Shown one piece after another: positions 53,394 to 62,964 of a DNA stretch of 64,000 nt. The notes under the pieces are model-generated. The model ran no database searches, had not been told where the DNA came from, and saw only the letters and a list, made by a program, of their open reading frames with translations. The translations under genes and the position numbers were made by a program. Position 1 is the first letter of the stretch; every line of letters begins with the position of its first letter. Source of the stretch: Chitinophaga skermanii (GTDB lineage Bacteria; Bacteroidota; Bacteroidia; Chitinophagales; Chitinophagaceae); NCBI RefSeq assembly GCF_003259335.1, contig NZ_QLLL01000004.1:387689-451688 (forward strand), given 5' to 3'.

Positions 53394-56300
53394 TATTGAT
53401 TGATGAAATAATTGTATTGAATAATGGCTTGGTTATAAGCATTGAGTTGATCGAGATGGTTGCGTTGCATGGTAATAGCTTGTGAAAGGAATTGCGATAA
53501 CTCCGCGAAGCTAATTTCCCCCGACCTATACGCCAAGCTAGACGCTTTAATAATCGCTGCCGCTTGTTCTAAGCCCGTAGATTCGTAGAAACGTAGCAAC
53601 TGCTCGTTCTTCATCACGTTTTGTACAGCTTGCAATTTTGCCGTATTAAACTGCTGCATACCATAATCAAACTTTTTCTGCTCTACCGCCATTTCCAATT
53701 CCGCAGCTTTCACCTTGTGTTTCGAGGCACCCATGCTGGCCAATGGAATGGACGTTGTTACCGAGAATCCACTGAATGGATCTTTCATGCCGTATAAACG
53801 TTGACTAAAAAACCTCCCCGAAAACTCTGGTAAGTTCTCATTCTTCGCTACCACGATACCTGCTTGTGCTACATTCACCGTTTGCTGTTGCATAGCAAGG
53901 GCGGGGTGGAGGCTATCGGCAGAAGAAAGATTGAATAACATTTTTTCCAATGGTTGTTGCAAGGGTAGAATAGCCTCTTGTGTATTCAGCAATTGCGCTA
54001 AGCTTTGTTGTTGAACTTGGATATCGTTTTTTGTTTGCTCGATAAACGCTTCCATTTCCCGCATGCGTGCAATGGCGGAAATACTATCTAACCCGGGGCT
54101 ATCGCCGGTTTTAACTTTTAACCTAGCGGCGTTACTCATAGATTTATAAATACTATCGAGCTTGCTGAATAGTAGTTGTTTATCTTGCAAATACCACAGC
54201 TCGTAATAAGCCGCCCGCACATCGCGTTTCACATCGGCATCGATCAACGATTGGTTCATTTGTAAGTACGTAGCTTGTGCTTTGAACACGTTCTTCTGTG
54301 CTTTATACAAACCTGGCCAAGCTACGCTTTGCGATAACCCGATCTTCAAAATACCGCGTGAATCTGTAGGGCGATAATCCTCGTTCTCTGCGAATATGCC
54401 CGTTTTAGGAAGCATGCCGGCAGCCCGGGTTTGCGCCTTGTTTTGCGCTTGTGCTTGTTGGTTAATACCGTATTGCAAATTCTGTTTCGCCATTTGTAGT
54501 ACTTCATCCAGCGGTAACCGCTTGCTTTGTGCTTGGCTTGTACCAGCACTGCCCACCAAGATCAATAATGTAATAATCGCTGTAATGGGTTTTAATGGCG
54601 CAGATGATTTTTTTTGGAACATGATATAGAGTAATGGCAATACAATTAAAGTAAGGAAGGTAGCCGTGAATAGTCCCCCGATTACGACCGTTGCTAAAGG
54701 CTTTTGCACCTCGGCACCGGCACCTGTAGATAAGGCCATGGGTATAAACCCGAAGGAAGCAACGGTGGCCGTCATTAACACGGGGCGCAAACGAATACGT
54801 GTACCTTCTTTCACCCTTTCAATTACATCTTGGATGCCTTCTTTTTGTAATTGGTTAAACGTACTAATTAACACAATACCATTCAATACCGCTACGCCAA
54901 ACAAAGCAATAAAACCTACACCTGCCGATATACTAAAAGGCATACCGCGCAGCAATAAAGCCAGCACACCACCAATGGCACTCATGGGTATGGCGGTGAA
55001 AATAAGGAGTGATTCTTTTAAGGAATTGAAGGTGAAATAAAGCAGTACGAAAATCAACCCCAAGGCCACCGGCACAGCAATTTGTAACCGTGTACTGGCT
55101 TCTTGCAGGTTCTCGAACGTACCGCCTACGGTGTAATAATACCCACCGGGTAATATGTTAGCTGTACTTAATTTCTCTTGAATGTCTTTCACTACGCTTT
55201 GTACATCGCGATCTTTTACATTGAAGCCTACCACAATTCTTCGTTTTCCCTCTTCGCGGGAAATTTGCGAAGGACCTTCTTTGAAGCTAACGGTAGCTAC
55301 TTGCGATAAAGGTACTTGTAAGCCGCTGGGAGTGGTAACGAATAGGTTATTTACATCGTCGATAGAGGCACGGTGTGCACTATCTAGGCGAACCACTAAA
55401 TCAAATTTCCTCTCGTTCTCAAACACTACACCCGCAGCCTCACCGGCGAAGGCCGTGCTAATGGTACGGTTAATATCATCGATGTTCATACCATACCCTG
55501 CAATACGATCACGATCGTACGTAATGGTAATTTGCGGTAAGCCTGTTGTACGTTCTATTTGCGGTGCTGTGGCGCCTTTTACAGATTGAATAATGGTAGA
55601 AATCTTTGGTGCAATAGCGGCTAGTGTATCAATGTTTTCGCCGAATACTTTAATGGCTACGTCTTGGCGAACACCTGTCATAAGCTCATTAAAACGCATT
55701 TGAATGGGTTGGTTGGCTTCGAAGAAAACACCGGGTATTGTAGACAGCCTATCTAAAATTTTATTGGCAAGTTCATCGTAGCTTTTAGTGGTGGTCCATT
55801 CTTTTTTCGGTTTCAGTACAATGATTAAGTCGGAAGCTTCCGGCGGCATGGGATCGGTGGGCACTTCGGCGCTACCGGTTTTACCCACTACCATTTTTAC
55901 CTCTGGGAACTCGCGTATGAGCCGGCTCGCTTGCATAGAGGTTTCGATACTTTGACTGAGGGAAGTACCTTGTGGTAATATACAGTGAAAGGCAAAATCG
56001 CCTTCTTCTAACTGGGGAATGAATTCACCACCCATGTTTTTGAATAGGATAATGGTTACACCAAACACGGCCACCGTTGCAATTATTATTGCTTTACGGG
56101 TGCGGATAGCCCAGTTTAATACCGGTGCATATTTCCTGTGAAGGAAGTGCATCATGCGGTCGGAGAAAGTAGGGGTTTGTTTGAGTTGTTTGGGTAAGAA
56201 CAGGGCCGACATCATGGGGATGTATGTTAGCGATAATATCAATGCTCCCAAAATAGCAAAGCCTACTGTTTGCGCCATCGGGCGGAACATCTTGCCTTCA

Positions 56301-57703
56301 ATACCCACCAAGGTAAGGATTGGAATGTACACGATGAGGATAATGATTTCACCAAAGGCTGCACTATTCCTAATTTTAGAAGCCGATAAGAACACTTCTT
56401 CATCCATTTCCGCTTGGGTTAACCGGTGGGTCGATTTACGTAATCCCAAGTGATGCAAGGTAGCTTCAACAATAATCACAGCTCCGTCTACAATCAACCC
56501 GAAATCAATTGCGCCTAAACTCATCAAATTTGCACTTACACCAAAGGTGTGCATCATGCCTAGTGCAAATAACATGGCCAAGGGAATGGCGGAGGCTACA
56601 ATTAAGCCTGCGCGCAAATTACCCAAGAAAACCACCAGTACGAAAATGACAATCAACGCACCTTCCACCAAGTTTGTTTTAACGGTATTTACAGCACGAT
56701 CTACGAGGCTGGTACGATCTAAGAAGGGTTCAATTATAACATCTTCCGGGAGCGAGCGCTTAATGGTTTCCATTTTTTCCTTTACACGTTTCACCACCGC
56801 CGCGCTATTCGATCCTTTCAACATCATTACAATACCTCCCACTACTTCTTTTTCGCCGTTGTACGTAACAGCACCGTAGCGTACGGCATTGCCTAATCGA
56901 ACTTCAGCAACATCTCTTATTAGTACTGGAATACCATTGATGTTTTTGATCACGATTTTATTGATGTCGTTCATGTTGCCCACTAAACCAATACCCCTAA
57001 TGAAATAGGCATTCGGTTTTTTATCGATGTAAGCGCCGCCTGTGTTGCTATTGTTCTTCTCCAAGGCGGTAAATATCTCGGGGATGGTTACGTTCAAGGC
57101 ATTCAAACGGGCCGGGTTTAAGGCTACTTCATATTGTTTTAAAAGGCCGCCGAAGCTGTTTACTTCCGCTACTCCTTTCGTACCGTATAATTGCCGCGCT
57201 ACGATCCAATCTTGCATGGTACGTAGGTCCATCGCGGAGTATTTATTTTCGGCACCTTTCTTCGGGTGAATCACGTATTGGTATACCTCGCCTAAGCCCG
57301 TACTTACAGGTGCCAGCTCGGGTTTACCAATACCTGCCGGTATTTTCTCTTCGGCTTCTTTCAACTTTTCGTTGATAAGTTGCCTAGCGAAATAGATATC
57401 TACTTTATCATCGAATACAACAGTAATCACCGATAAGCCGAATCTACTAATCGAGCGCATTTCTTCGAGGTCGGGCAGGTTGGCAAGACTTTGTTCAATA
57501 GGATACGTGACCAATTGTTCCGTTTCTTGCGCGGCAAGCGTAGGTGTAACGGTAATAATTTGTACTTGGTTATTAGTGATGTCGGGTACGGCATCTACAG
57601 GTAAACGGCTCGCGCTCCATAGGCCCCAAATAATAAGAGCAACGGTCATAAGCGCGATAACGAGTTTATATCGTATCGAGAATTGAATAATTTTATTCAG
57701 CAT
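53393..57703 (-). CDS. CusA/CzcA-type RND pump fused to a TolC/CzcC-like outer-membrane factor
   Basis: This is a 1436-residue protein. The ATG at 57703 (MLNKIIQFSIRYK) is preferred over 57748. Residues 1-1030 are a full heavy-metal RND pump, with SRLPVDAVPDITNNQVQI and the proton-relay helix DFGLIVDGAVIIVEA near 395. At 1035-1056 a hydrophobic stretch reads like a signal peptide (LLILVGSAGTSQAQ). Residues 1057-1436 are a TolC-type factor with two long helical repeats. Such fusions are known in Bacteroidota. The internal signal suggests that the outer-membrane factor is cleaved off by signal peptidase. Substrate is probably Cu, Zn, Cd or Co. Confidence 0.9.
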   Translation of the reverse strand: MLNKIIQFSIRYKLVIALMTVALIIWGLWSASRLPVDAVPDITNNQVQIITVTPTLAAQETEQLVTYPIEQSLANLPDLEEMRSISRFGLSVITVVFDDKVDIYFARQLINEKLKEAEEKIPAGIGKPELAPVSTGLGEVYQYVIHPKKGAENKYSAMDLRTMQDWIVARQLYGTKGVAEVNSFGGLLKQYEVALNPARLNALNVTIPEIFTALEKNNSNTGGAYIDKKPNAYFIRGIGLVGNMNDINKIVIKNINGIPVLIRDVAEVRLGNAVRYGAVTYNGEKEVVGGIVMMLKGSNSAAVVKRVKEKMETIKRSLPEDVIIEPFLDRTSLVDRAVNTVKTNLVEGALIVIFVLVVFLGNLRAGLIVASAIPLAMLFALGMMHTFGVSANLMSLGAIDFGLIVDGAVIIVEATLHHLGLRKSTHRLTQAEMDEEVFLSASKIRNSAAFGEIIILIVYIPILTLVGIEGKMFRPMAQTVGFAILGALILSLTYIPMMSALFLPKQLKQTPTFSDRMMHFLHRKYAPVLNWAIRTRKAIIIATVAVFGVTIILFKNMGGEFIPQLEEGDFAFHCILPQGTSLSQSIETSMQASRLIREFPEVKMVVGKTGSAEVPTDPMPPEASDLIIVLKPKKEWTTTKSYDELANKILDRLSTIPGVFFEANQPIQMRFNELMTGVRQDVAIKVFGENIDTLAAIAPKISTIIQSVKGATAPQIERTTGLPQITITYDRDRIAGYGMNIDDINRTISTAFAGEAAGVVFENERKFDLVVRLDSAHRASIDDVNNLFVTTPSGLQVPLSQVATVSFKEGPSQISREEGKRRIVVGFNVKDRDVQSVVKDIQEKLSTANILPGGYYYTVGGTFENLQEASTRLQIAVPVALGLIFVLLYFTFNSLKESLLIFTAIPMSAIGGVLALLLRGMPFSISAGVGFIALFGVAVLNGIVLISTFNQLQKEGIQDVIERVKEGTRIRLRPVLMTATVASFGFIPMALSTGAGAEVQKPLATVVIGGLFTATFLTLIVLPLLYIMFQKKSSAPLKPITAIITLLILVGSAGTSQAQSKRLPLDEVLQMAKQNLQYGINQQAQAQNKAQTRAAGMLPKTGIFAENEDYRPTDSRGILKIGLSQSVAWPGLYKAQKNVFKAQATYLQMNQSLIDADVKRDVRAAYYELWYLQDKQLLFSKLDSIYKSMSNAARLKVKTGDSPGLDSISAIARMREMEAFIEQTKNDIQVQQQSLAQLLNTQEAILPLQQPLEKMLFNLSSADSLHPALAMQQQTVNVAQAGIVVAKNENLPEFSGRFFSQRLYGMKDPFSGFSVTTSIPLASMGASKHKVKAAELEMAVEQKKFDYGMQQFNTAKLQAVQNVMKNEQLLRFYESTGLEQAAAIIKASSLAYRSGEISFAELSQFLSQAITMQRNHLDQLNAYNQAIIQYNYFINQ

Positions 57704-57843
57704 AATTAAATCTGTAATAGGAGCATAGCATTCACAGCATGCACGCACAACAACGCGTAAGCGAAGCCATACAAGTATGCGTGTAATTCCTTCGGAAAGT
57801 AGCCAAATGGGCTATTCCAAGCAGTAAATAAGTAAATGTGACA

Positions 57844-58170
57844 TTAAGCGGCTAACTGGGGCGGTTGCCAAATGGGAAGAGCGATTTCGGTGATATCGCC
57901 AATGTAGTAGGCAGTATAATTATGTTCACGTTCTTTCGGCGCTACTGCTTGCATCATACACTTCGTGTACAACAAGCAAGTAGGCGAGTTCGTGCAACAA
58001 GTACAAATACAAAACGGCGAGCAAGCATCTTCATGCGCATGATCAGTTGTATCGGTTACTTTCACAATGTTGGTAGCCGCTACATTCGTTTTTGCAACAG
58101 CATTATCCATGCACGGCAATATGCTGAGCAGGAGAATGAGGCAAGCGAATATGTAAGCGACAAATTTCAT
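57844..58170 (-). CDS. DUF6660 family small exported Cys-rich protein
   Basis: This 108-residue protein has a signal peptide (residues 1-26) and a cluster of cysteines and histidines (HAHEDACSPFCICTCCTN). This family recurs just upstream of CzcA-type pumps in Bacteroidota. The Cys/His cluster suggests metal binding in the periplasm, and the gene is probably the first member of the efflux operon. Confidence 0.8.
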   Translation of the reverse strand: MKFVAYIFACLILLLSILPCMDNAVAKTNVAATNIVKVTDTTDHAHEDACSPFCICTCCTNSPTCLLYTKCMMQAVAPKEREHNYTAYYIGDITEIALPIWQPPQLAA

Positions 58171-58264
58171 TATTGCAAATGTATGTAAACGAATACAAAT
58201 TTATAAAAGGAATATAGCAACCCCGTTGCAGTTTGAAAACAAAGAGGGCTATATCATTCGTTTA

Positions 58265-59344
58265 TTATTGAGATAATGTTTGATAGAAAGAAGTTCTAAT
58301 CTCTTGTAGCAAAGCTTCTGCCACAGCCTCATTCGGCGCATCGGGCAACCCAGATTGTTCGTACAGTGCCGGTAAACGCGCTAGTTTTTCTTCTGCCATC
58401 TGCAACAGCGTATCATATTCAAATGCACCACTGCGAATGCTTAGAAAGAAGTCACGATCGTGCCTATATACCTGTATCTTCTTTTCTAGTGCAATTTCTT
58501 CCGCCATCTGCAACAAGCGGAAGGTGTGCATCATGTTTTTACTATCGTAGTTTTTCCCGTGTTGCAAAGTATTTTCGAAGCGCGCTTCGTTGCGTTTATC
58601 TACCCATTCCCAATATTGTAAATATTGCTTACAATGTATCGTATAAGCGTCTTTATTAAATTGTAAATAGGTGAGGGGTGTTGCTCCTTTTGGAATAGAG
58701 CTGAGGCTCACCGCGTTGGAATTGTCTTTCGCGATTATGCCGGAGAAGTGTACCGGTTCTTCGAATTGACTTTTATGAAATAGGTTGTACGTTTCGCGGA
58801 AGTTGGGAAGGGTCGACAGGCCACAATCTTCTTGCTTCAAATTTCTTACTTGCAACCATTCTTCTACAGGCATGCTACGGTGCCCTTCTACAACGAAACA
58901 AAATTGCAAAGGTGTTTTCCTATCAACGGGTTGCGGGTTATGAATTTGTTTATTCAAACCATAAGCTTTCTTGATTTGCATTTTCGCATAGCCGGCAAAA
59001 GTATCTAAGCAGCGCATCGATAGAAAATCGCTCGCTTGTATACGGTGCATCAAAGGATGTTTGAATATCGTAGTATGTGCAGGTGTGGCCAGCAATTCTA
59101 AAATATTAGGATTGTTGGTTACTAATAGTTCCATAAAGCGGCCTATTTCGAAGTAGGTTTCGTCGTTCGTGCTATTAGATACTTGCGGCGTGTAATGCAA
59201 ACCGAAAAATTCGGGTTGCGGTAGTATGTAAATACCTTTGTAATCTGTGTCGGAGTTAGGTACTTGTAAGTTATATGCATTGCTTCCGCTGATACACTTT
59301 AGCAAAAGGTATTGGGGGGAAGCTTGAAGCGATTCGTAGGTCAT
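58265..59344 (-). CDS. RlaP/COG3541-type nucleotidyltransferase, large paralogue
   Basis: This 359-residue protein has a minimal nucleotidyltransferase core at the start: the glycine-serine motif G20-S21-N-A-Y and metal-binding D32-T-D34 (NSDTDYKGIY). The rest is helical and carries the RlaP-like FVVEGHRSMPVEEWL and KNMMHTFRLLQMAEEI segments. RlaP (PF10127) nucleotidyltransferases are associated with RNA-repair ligases and tRNA repair. It overlaps the next nucleotidyltransferase gene by 4 bp, so they are co-translated and may work together. No RNA ligase gene is in the window. Confidence 0.8.
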   Translation of the reverse strand: MTYESLQASPQYLLLKCISGSNAYNLQVPNSDTDYKGIYILPQPEFFGLHYTPQVSNSTNDETYFEIGRFMELLVTNNPNILELLATPAHTTIFKHPLMHRIQASDFLSMRCLDTFAGYAKMQIKKAYGLNKQIHNPQPVDRKTPLQFCFVVEGHRSMPVEEWLQVRNLKQEDCGLSTLPNFRETYNLFHKSQFEEPVHFSGIIAKDNSNAVSLSSIPKGATPLTYLQFNKDAYTIHCKQYLQYWEWVDKRNEARFENTLQHGKNYDSKNMMHTFRLLQMAEEIALEKKIQVYRHDRDFFLSIRSGAFEYDTLLQMAEEKLARLPALYEQSGLPDAPNEAVAEALLQEIRTSFYQTLSQ

Positions 59345-60099
59345 GCTGTAATGTATTGTCTGAATAATGCATCCAATTCTTCCGCTGTATTGTACTTAGG
59401 AGGAATAGATTTGGATTTTTCGTTGCAATAGTGGATGGTTTCTCTGATCCAATTTTGCCAAAAGGCGATGGGGGCAATGGTGCTTTTTTCGTTGGCCGCT
59501 ACTTTTTGCGCGGTGAGCGAAGCGGCTTCATGTAACCAAGTTTGATCGCTGATTTGGGTGATCAACTCCCCGAATTCCATCGGTGGTACACCCCCCTTGT
59601 CGGCTATCCATAGGGCGGCCAGCAAAGGACGTAATGCGTAATAGTACTTCTTAATACGCACCTGTTCGCCTTGCAGGTGTTGTTCAAAAGTATTGTTGGC
59701 CATGGAAATATAATGATGTAGCCCTGCCCGTTCGGAAAAGTACTTGGACATCAAGCTGCGTAAATCTTCTACGAGGCTGGTTGATTGGCGATATATAATG
59801 GGCGACTGTAACCATTCATACAAAGGAGCATTCGATTTTAAAAAGAGTTGCAATGCTTTGCGAAGGTCCCAACCGCTGATATCGAGTACTTCGTTAACGG
59901 GGAGTTCTAGTACATCTTTTCTATCGAGAATGCTTACGTATGTTTCATACGGTTGTTTGTAAATGAACCGTACATCATAATCACTATCTTCCGATGCGAA
60001 GCCCCAAGCGCGGCTACCCGATTCGCAAACATATAAGAGCGTAATGTGATGGTCGTGTACGAGTTGATCCAGGTGTTGTTGTATACTTTCTTGTATCAT
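59341..60099 (-). CDS. RlaP/YcgL-type nucleotidyltransferase, small paralogue
   Basis: This 252-residue protein has the core CESGSRAWGFASEDSDYDVRF: G28-S29 and metal-binding D40 and D42. Its helical C-terminal part (RIKKYYYALRPLLAALWI) matches COG3541 proteins. It is the first gene of a two-gene leftward operon overlapping by 4 bp with the large paralogue. One could modify the RNA and the other be its partner, but this is an inference. The substrate may be a damaged RNA end. Confidence 0.82.
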   Translation of the reverse strand: MIQESIQQHLDQLVHDHHITLLYVCESGSRAWGFASEDSDYDVRFIYKQPYETYVSILDRKDVLELPVNEVLDISGWDLRKALQLFLKSNAPLYEWLQSPIIYRQSTSLVEDLRSLMSKYFSERAGLHHYISMANNTFEQHLQGEQVRIKKYYYALRPLLAALWIADKGGVPPMEFGELITQISDQTWLHEAASLTAQKVAANEKSTIAPIAFWQNWIRETIHYCNEKSKSIPPKYNTAEELDALFRQYITA

Positions 60100-60238
60100 G
60101 GGATTAGGTTAAATGTTAGCCTTGCAAGATAATGTAAAAAATGCCGTCCATCAAAGCGGGGGTTGCGTTTTTATGAAATTAGATTTATCTTGTTCATTCG
60201 TAGTTGTTGTACACAACTATATTTTAAAACAGATTGAT

Positions 60239-61219
60239 ATGCAGAAAAAATTCCTCGTTTTAGGTTTGGGTTGCATGCTAGCGATGGGTGGTGTTACACC
60301 GGCAGTTGCTGCAAACACAAATACCGCATTTGCCGTAACCGGTGTGAAAGAAGCGAAAGATTTAATTGGTAGATGGGATATTACAGTGAACGAAGATGGC
60401 AAAGAAGCGCCTTCTTGGTTAGAAGTAAAATTATCTGGCTACCGTACGTTGGTGGGATATTTCGTAGGTTCTTCAGGCAGTGCGCGCCCTGTATCGAAGG
60501 TTGAATTCGATAACGGGAAGTTCAAGTTCAGCATCCCGCCACAATGGGAAAACGGGAAGAATGATGTGGTTGTAGAAGGTGAATTAACCAGTACTGGCAT
60601 CCAAGGTACCCTTGTTACCAGCGAAGGCAAAACCTACACTTGGAAAGGGGTAAAAGCACCTTATTTGAAACGCGTTGTTGCTCCGAAATGGGGTAAAGCC
60701 ATCAACTTATTCAATGGGAAAGATTTAACCGGTTGGAAAATTGCCCCTAAGAACCAATGGGAGGTAAAGGATGGTATTCTTACCAGTGCTAAATCTGGTG
60801 TGAACCTTGTTTCTGAAGAGAAGTTCACCGATTTTAAACTGCATGTAGAGTTCCGTTATAAAAAAGGTAGCAATAGTGGTGTTTACTTAAGAGGTCGTTA
60901 CGAAGTACAAATCGAAGATAGCCCGAAAGATGCGCATCCTTCGAATGTTTTGTATAGTGGTATTTACGGTTTCTTAACACCGAGCGAAATCAATTCACTG
61001 GGACCCGACCAATGGCAATCATACGATATTACCTTGGTGGGTAGAATGGTAACCGTGGTGGTGAATGGTAAAACCGTGATTAGTAACCAAGAAATACCGG
61101 GTATTACAGGTGGTGCATTGGATGCTAACGAAGGTGAACCAGGCCCAATCTATATCCAAGGCGATCACGGTCCGATCGAGTTCCGCAAGATTGTATTAAC
61201 ACCGGCAGTAAATAAGTAA
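60239..61219 (+). CDS. Exported DUF1080 family protein (3-keto-disaccharide hydrolase-like)
   Basis: This protein has 326 residues from the ATG at 60239 (MQKKFLVLGLG); the upstream in-frame ATG at 60113 would add 42 unlikely residues. The signal peptide ends near VAA (residue 25). A beta-rich N-terminal domain (about 38-125, DLIGRWDITVNEDGKEA) precedes the DUF1080 concanavalin-like domain, which opens with INLFNGKDLTGWKI and contains KGSNSGVYLRGRYEVQI. DUF1080 enzymes hydrolyse 3-keto-glycosides made by surface oxidoreductases, but no partner dehydrogenase is here. Confidence 0.88.
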   Translation: MQKKFLVLGLGCMLAMGGVTPAVAANTNTAFAVTGVKEAKDLIGRWDITVNEDGKEAPSWLEVKLSGYRTLVGYFVGSSGSARPVSKVEFDNGKFKFSIPPQWENGKNDVVVEGELTSTGIQGTLVTSEGKTYTWKGVKAPYLKRVVAPKWGKAINLFNGKDLTGWKIAPKNQWEVKDGILTSAKSGVNLVSEEKFTDFKLHVEFRYKKGSNSGVYLRGRYEVQIEDSPKDAHPSNVLYSGIYGFLTPSEINSLGPDQWQSYDITLVGRMVTVVVNGKTVISNQEIPGITGGALDANEGEPGPIYIQGDHGPIEFRKIVLTPAVNK

Positions 61220-61242
61220 TTATTTATATACAATATTCACTA

Positions 61243-61279
61243 GGCCCCAGCAAGCTGTATGCTTAGCTGGGGCTTTTTT
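61243..61279 (+). terminator. Terminator of the DUF1080 gene
   Basis: GCCCCAGC (61244-61251) pairs with GCTGGGGC (61266-61273), extended by AAGC/GCTT and followed by six T. Confidence 0.9.
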
Positions 61280-61344
61280 GTGCTCTCATGATGTACGATA
61301 GTGTACAAAAACTGTCATACTTAGCACGTATTCCATATGAAACC

Positions 61345-61363
61345 TATTTTTGCCTAATTTTGC
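61345..61363 (+). promoter_or_regulatory. Tandem -7 elements before the PAP2 gene
   Basis: TATTTTTGC (61345-61353) and TAATTTTGC (61355-61363) both match TAnnTTTGC. Neither has a clear TTTG 19 bp upstream. They lie about 60 bp before the PAP2 start. Confidence 0.35.
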
Positions 61364-61420
61364 AGCTCTAGTTTAAAATCCGTAAGCACCTGTGCCGTCG
61401 TAGGTTTACGGGAGTATGTC

Positions 61421-62338
61421 ATGATGAATCACATTTTTAGCACGCTACGATCTCCCATTACCATGGTGGCGATCGCTAGTTTTATACTATTCGGCAGTAA
61501 GGCCTATGCACAACAACCCGTGGTAGATACATTACCAGGGCAAGACACGAGCGTAGTTACTTCTACAATTGTTCCTGCACAAGATTCCATTGTGCCGGTG
61601 CAACAAGCTATTTCCCATCCCCAAGATTCGGCGATCTATTACCGCCTGAATAAGAAGTTTTTTGTGAGTATTTGGGATGATGCGAAATACACGGTTACCC
61701 GCCCGCTGCACTGGGATAAAAAGGATGTAACGAAATTTACCGTTATTCTTGGCTTAACCACCGCCTTAGCGGCCAGCGATTACGAAATCAAGCAATTTTT
61801 TATTACGCACCGCGCCAATGCTTATACGAGTGTAGTAAGGCAAGTAGAGCCTTTCGGCAATGCTTATGGCCCCTATTTAGTGGGGGGTATGTACCTTGCT
61901 GGGGTTATTGCAAAAGATCGTCGTTTAGAAAGCGCGGGCTTAATGGCAGCTAAATCCTTGGTCATTTCTACGGCCATTTACGCTACGATTAAGAGCGTGG
62001 TACGCAGAGGGCGCCCCAGTTACTTCGATTCACCGTTTAACTTCAATGCGCCGGGTAGCAATGATAAACGCTTTACCTCGTTCCCATCGGGTCATAGTAA
62101 TACCATTATGACGGTAGCTACCGCTATCGCGGAATCGTATGGGAAGGATCATAAATGGGTACCTTGGGTATGTTATGGTATTGCCGGCTTAACGGGGATT
62201 TCCCGGTTGTACGACAATCGCCATTGGAGTAGTGATGTGTTAATTGGAATGTCGTTGGGTCACTTCGTAACAAAGAGCGTATTCCGTCATCACCGGGAAC
62301 AAGAGAAAAAGCGGGCTTTACAGTTGAAATTGATGTAA
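61421..62338 (+). CDS. PAP2 superfamily phosphatase
   Basis: This 305-residue protein has a signal peptide ending AYAQQ. The three PAP2 motifs are in order: KSVVRRGRPS (K-x6-RP), then the PSGH motif in SFPSGHSN, then SRLYDNRHWSSD (SR-x5-H-x3-D). The active site faces the periplasm. Members remove phosphate from undecaprenyl diphosphate, phosphatidic acid or lipid A. Four or five hydrophobic segments lie in the second half. A second ATG two bases later in frame (61424) is also possible. Confidence 0.92.
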   Translation: MMNHIFSTLRSPITMVAIASFILFGSKAYAQQPVVDTLPGQDTSVVTSTIVPAQDSIVPVQQAISHPQDSAIYYRLNKKFFVSIWDDAKYTVTRPLHWDKKDVTKFTVILGLTTALAASDYEIKQFFITHRANAYTSVVRQVEPFGNAYGPYLVGGMYLAGVIAKDRRLESAGLMAAKSLVISTAIYATIKSVVRRGRPSYFDSPFNFNAPGSNDKRFTSFPSGHSNTIMTVATAIAESYGKDHKWVPWVCYGIAGLTGISRLYDNRHWSSDVLIGMSLGHFVTKSVFRHHREQEKKRALQLKLM

Positions 62339-62361
62339 TATTAACGTAGTGAATATAACAG

Positions 62362-62399
62362 GAAAGGCTGTTTCTACCAGGTAGAGGCAGCCTTTCTTA
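62362..62399 (+). terminator. Terminator of the PAP2 gene
   Basis: GAAAGGCTG (62362-62370) pairs with CAGCCTTTC (62388-62396), with an inner TCTACC/GGTAGA stem. A short T-rich end follows. Confidence 0.8.
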
Positions 62400-62516
62400 T
62401 TTCCAGTGAATTGCGCATTTGGCCTATTGAGTATTATGATTGCGACAAGTTAGCTAATAGCCAAGCATGATAATACAGTTATATAAGTGATCATCAAGTG
62501 ATTACTAGGGGAAAGC

Positions 62517-62700
62517 CGATGTAAATACGATGTAAATACGATGTACATACGATCTAAATACGATCAAACTACATGGAATTACATGGTAGTTACATGAAAA
62601 CTACATGGAATTAGCTTAGAAATTACATGGTAGCTACATGGTTGGTACATGGAAGGAGCTTGGCGGCACCTTAGAAATTACTTAGAAGGATTGTACTACT
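62517..62700 (+). repeat. 11-bp-phased TACATG array, copy B
   Basis: Units of 11 bp start at 62517, 62528, 62539 and 62550 (CGATGTAAATA and one- or two-base variants). They grade into CATGGTAGTTA-type units at 62572, 62582, 62593, 62604, 62626 and 62637 (10-12 bp steps), then into weaker TTAGAAATTA units to about 62700. The family is the same as at 11151-11233 but in the opposite direction. The 62339-63236 stretch has no gene: it holds this array, a terminator, a long imperfect palindrome and an 18-bp repeat. Confidence 0.75.
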
Positions 62701-62964
62701 TACGAACAAGTTATAGGGAAGGTAAGGTTGAATATACTATTAGTATAAGGTACTTATTGGGAAAACATGGGATAAGCATGGAGATATAATCTACCATCAA
62801 CTTACTAGGCTATTTATTGCAGTTGTGTATGGTTAGAAAAATTATCAAAATATTGTGCGTTGTATTATGCAAAGCTGGAAAATATTGCATCATGTAATAG
62901 ATAGTAGGAAATACTGCAGAAGCAAAACTAACATGTCAACCAGTTGTGAAGGATGGAATTTGTG

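Noticed and set aside
62517..62700. CRISPR array
   Set aside because: The repeat unit is only about 11 bp and directly tandem with no spacers, and no cas gene is present.
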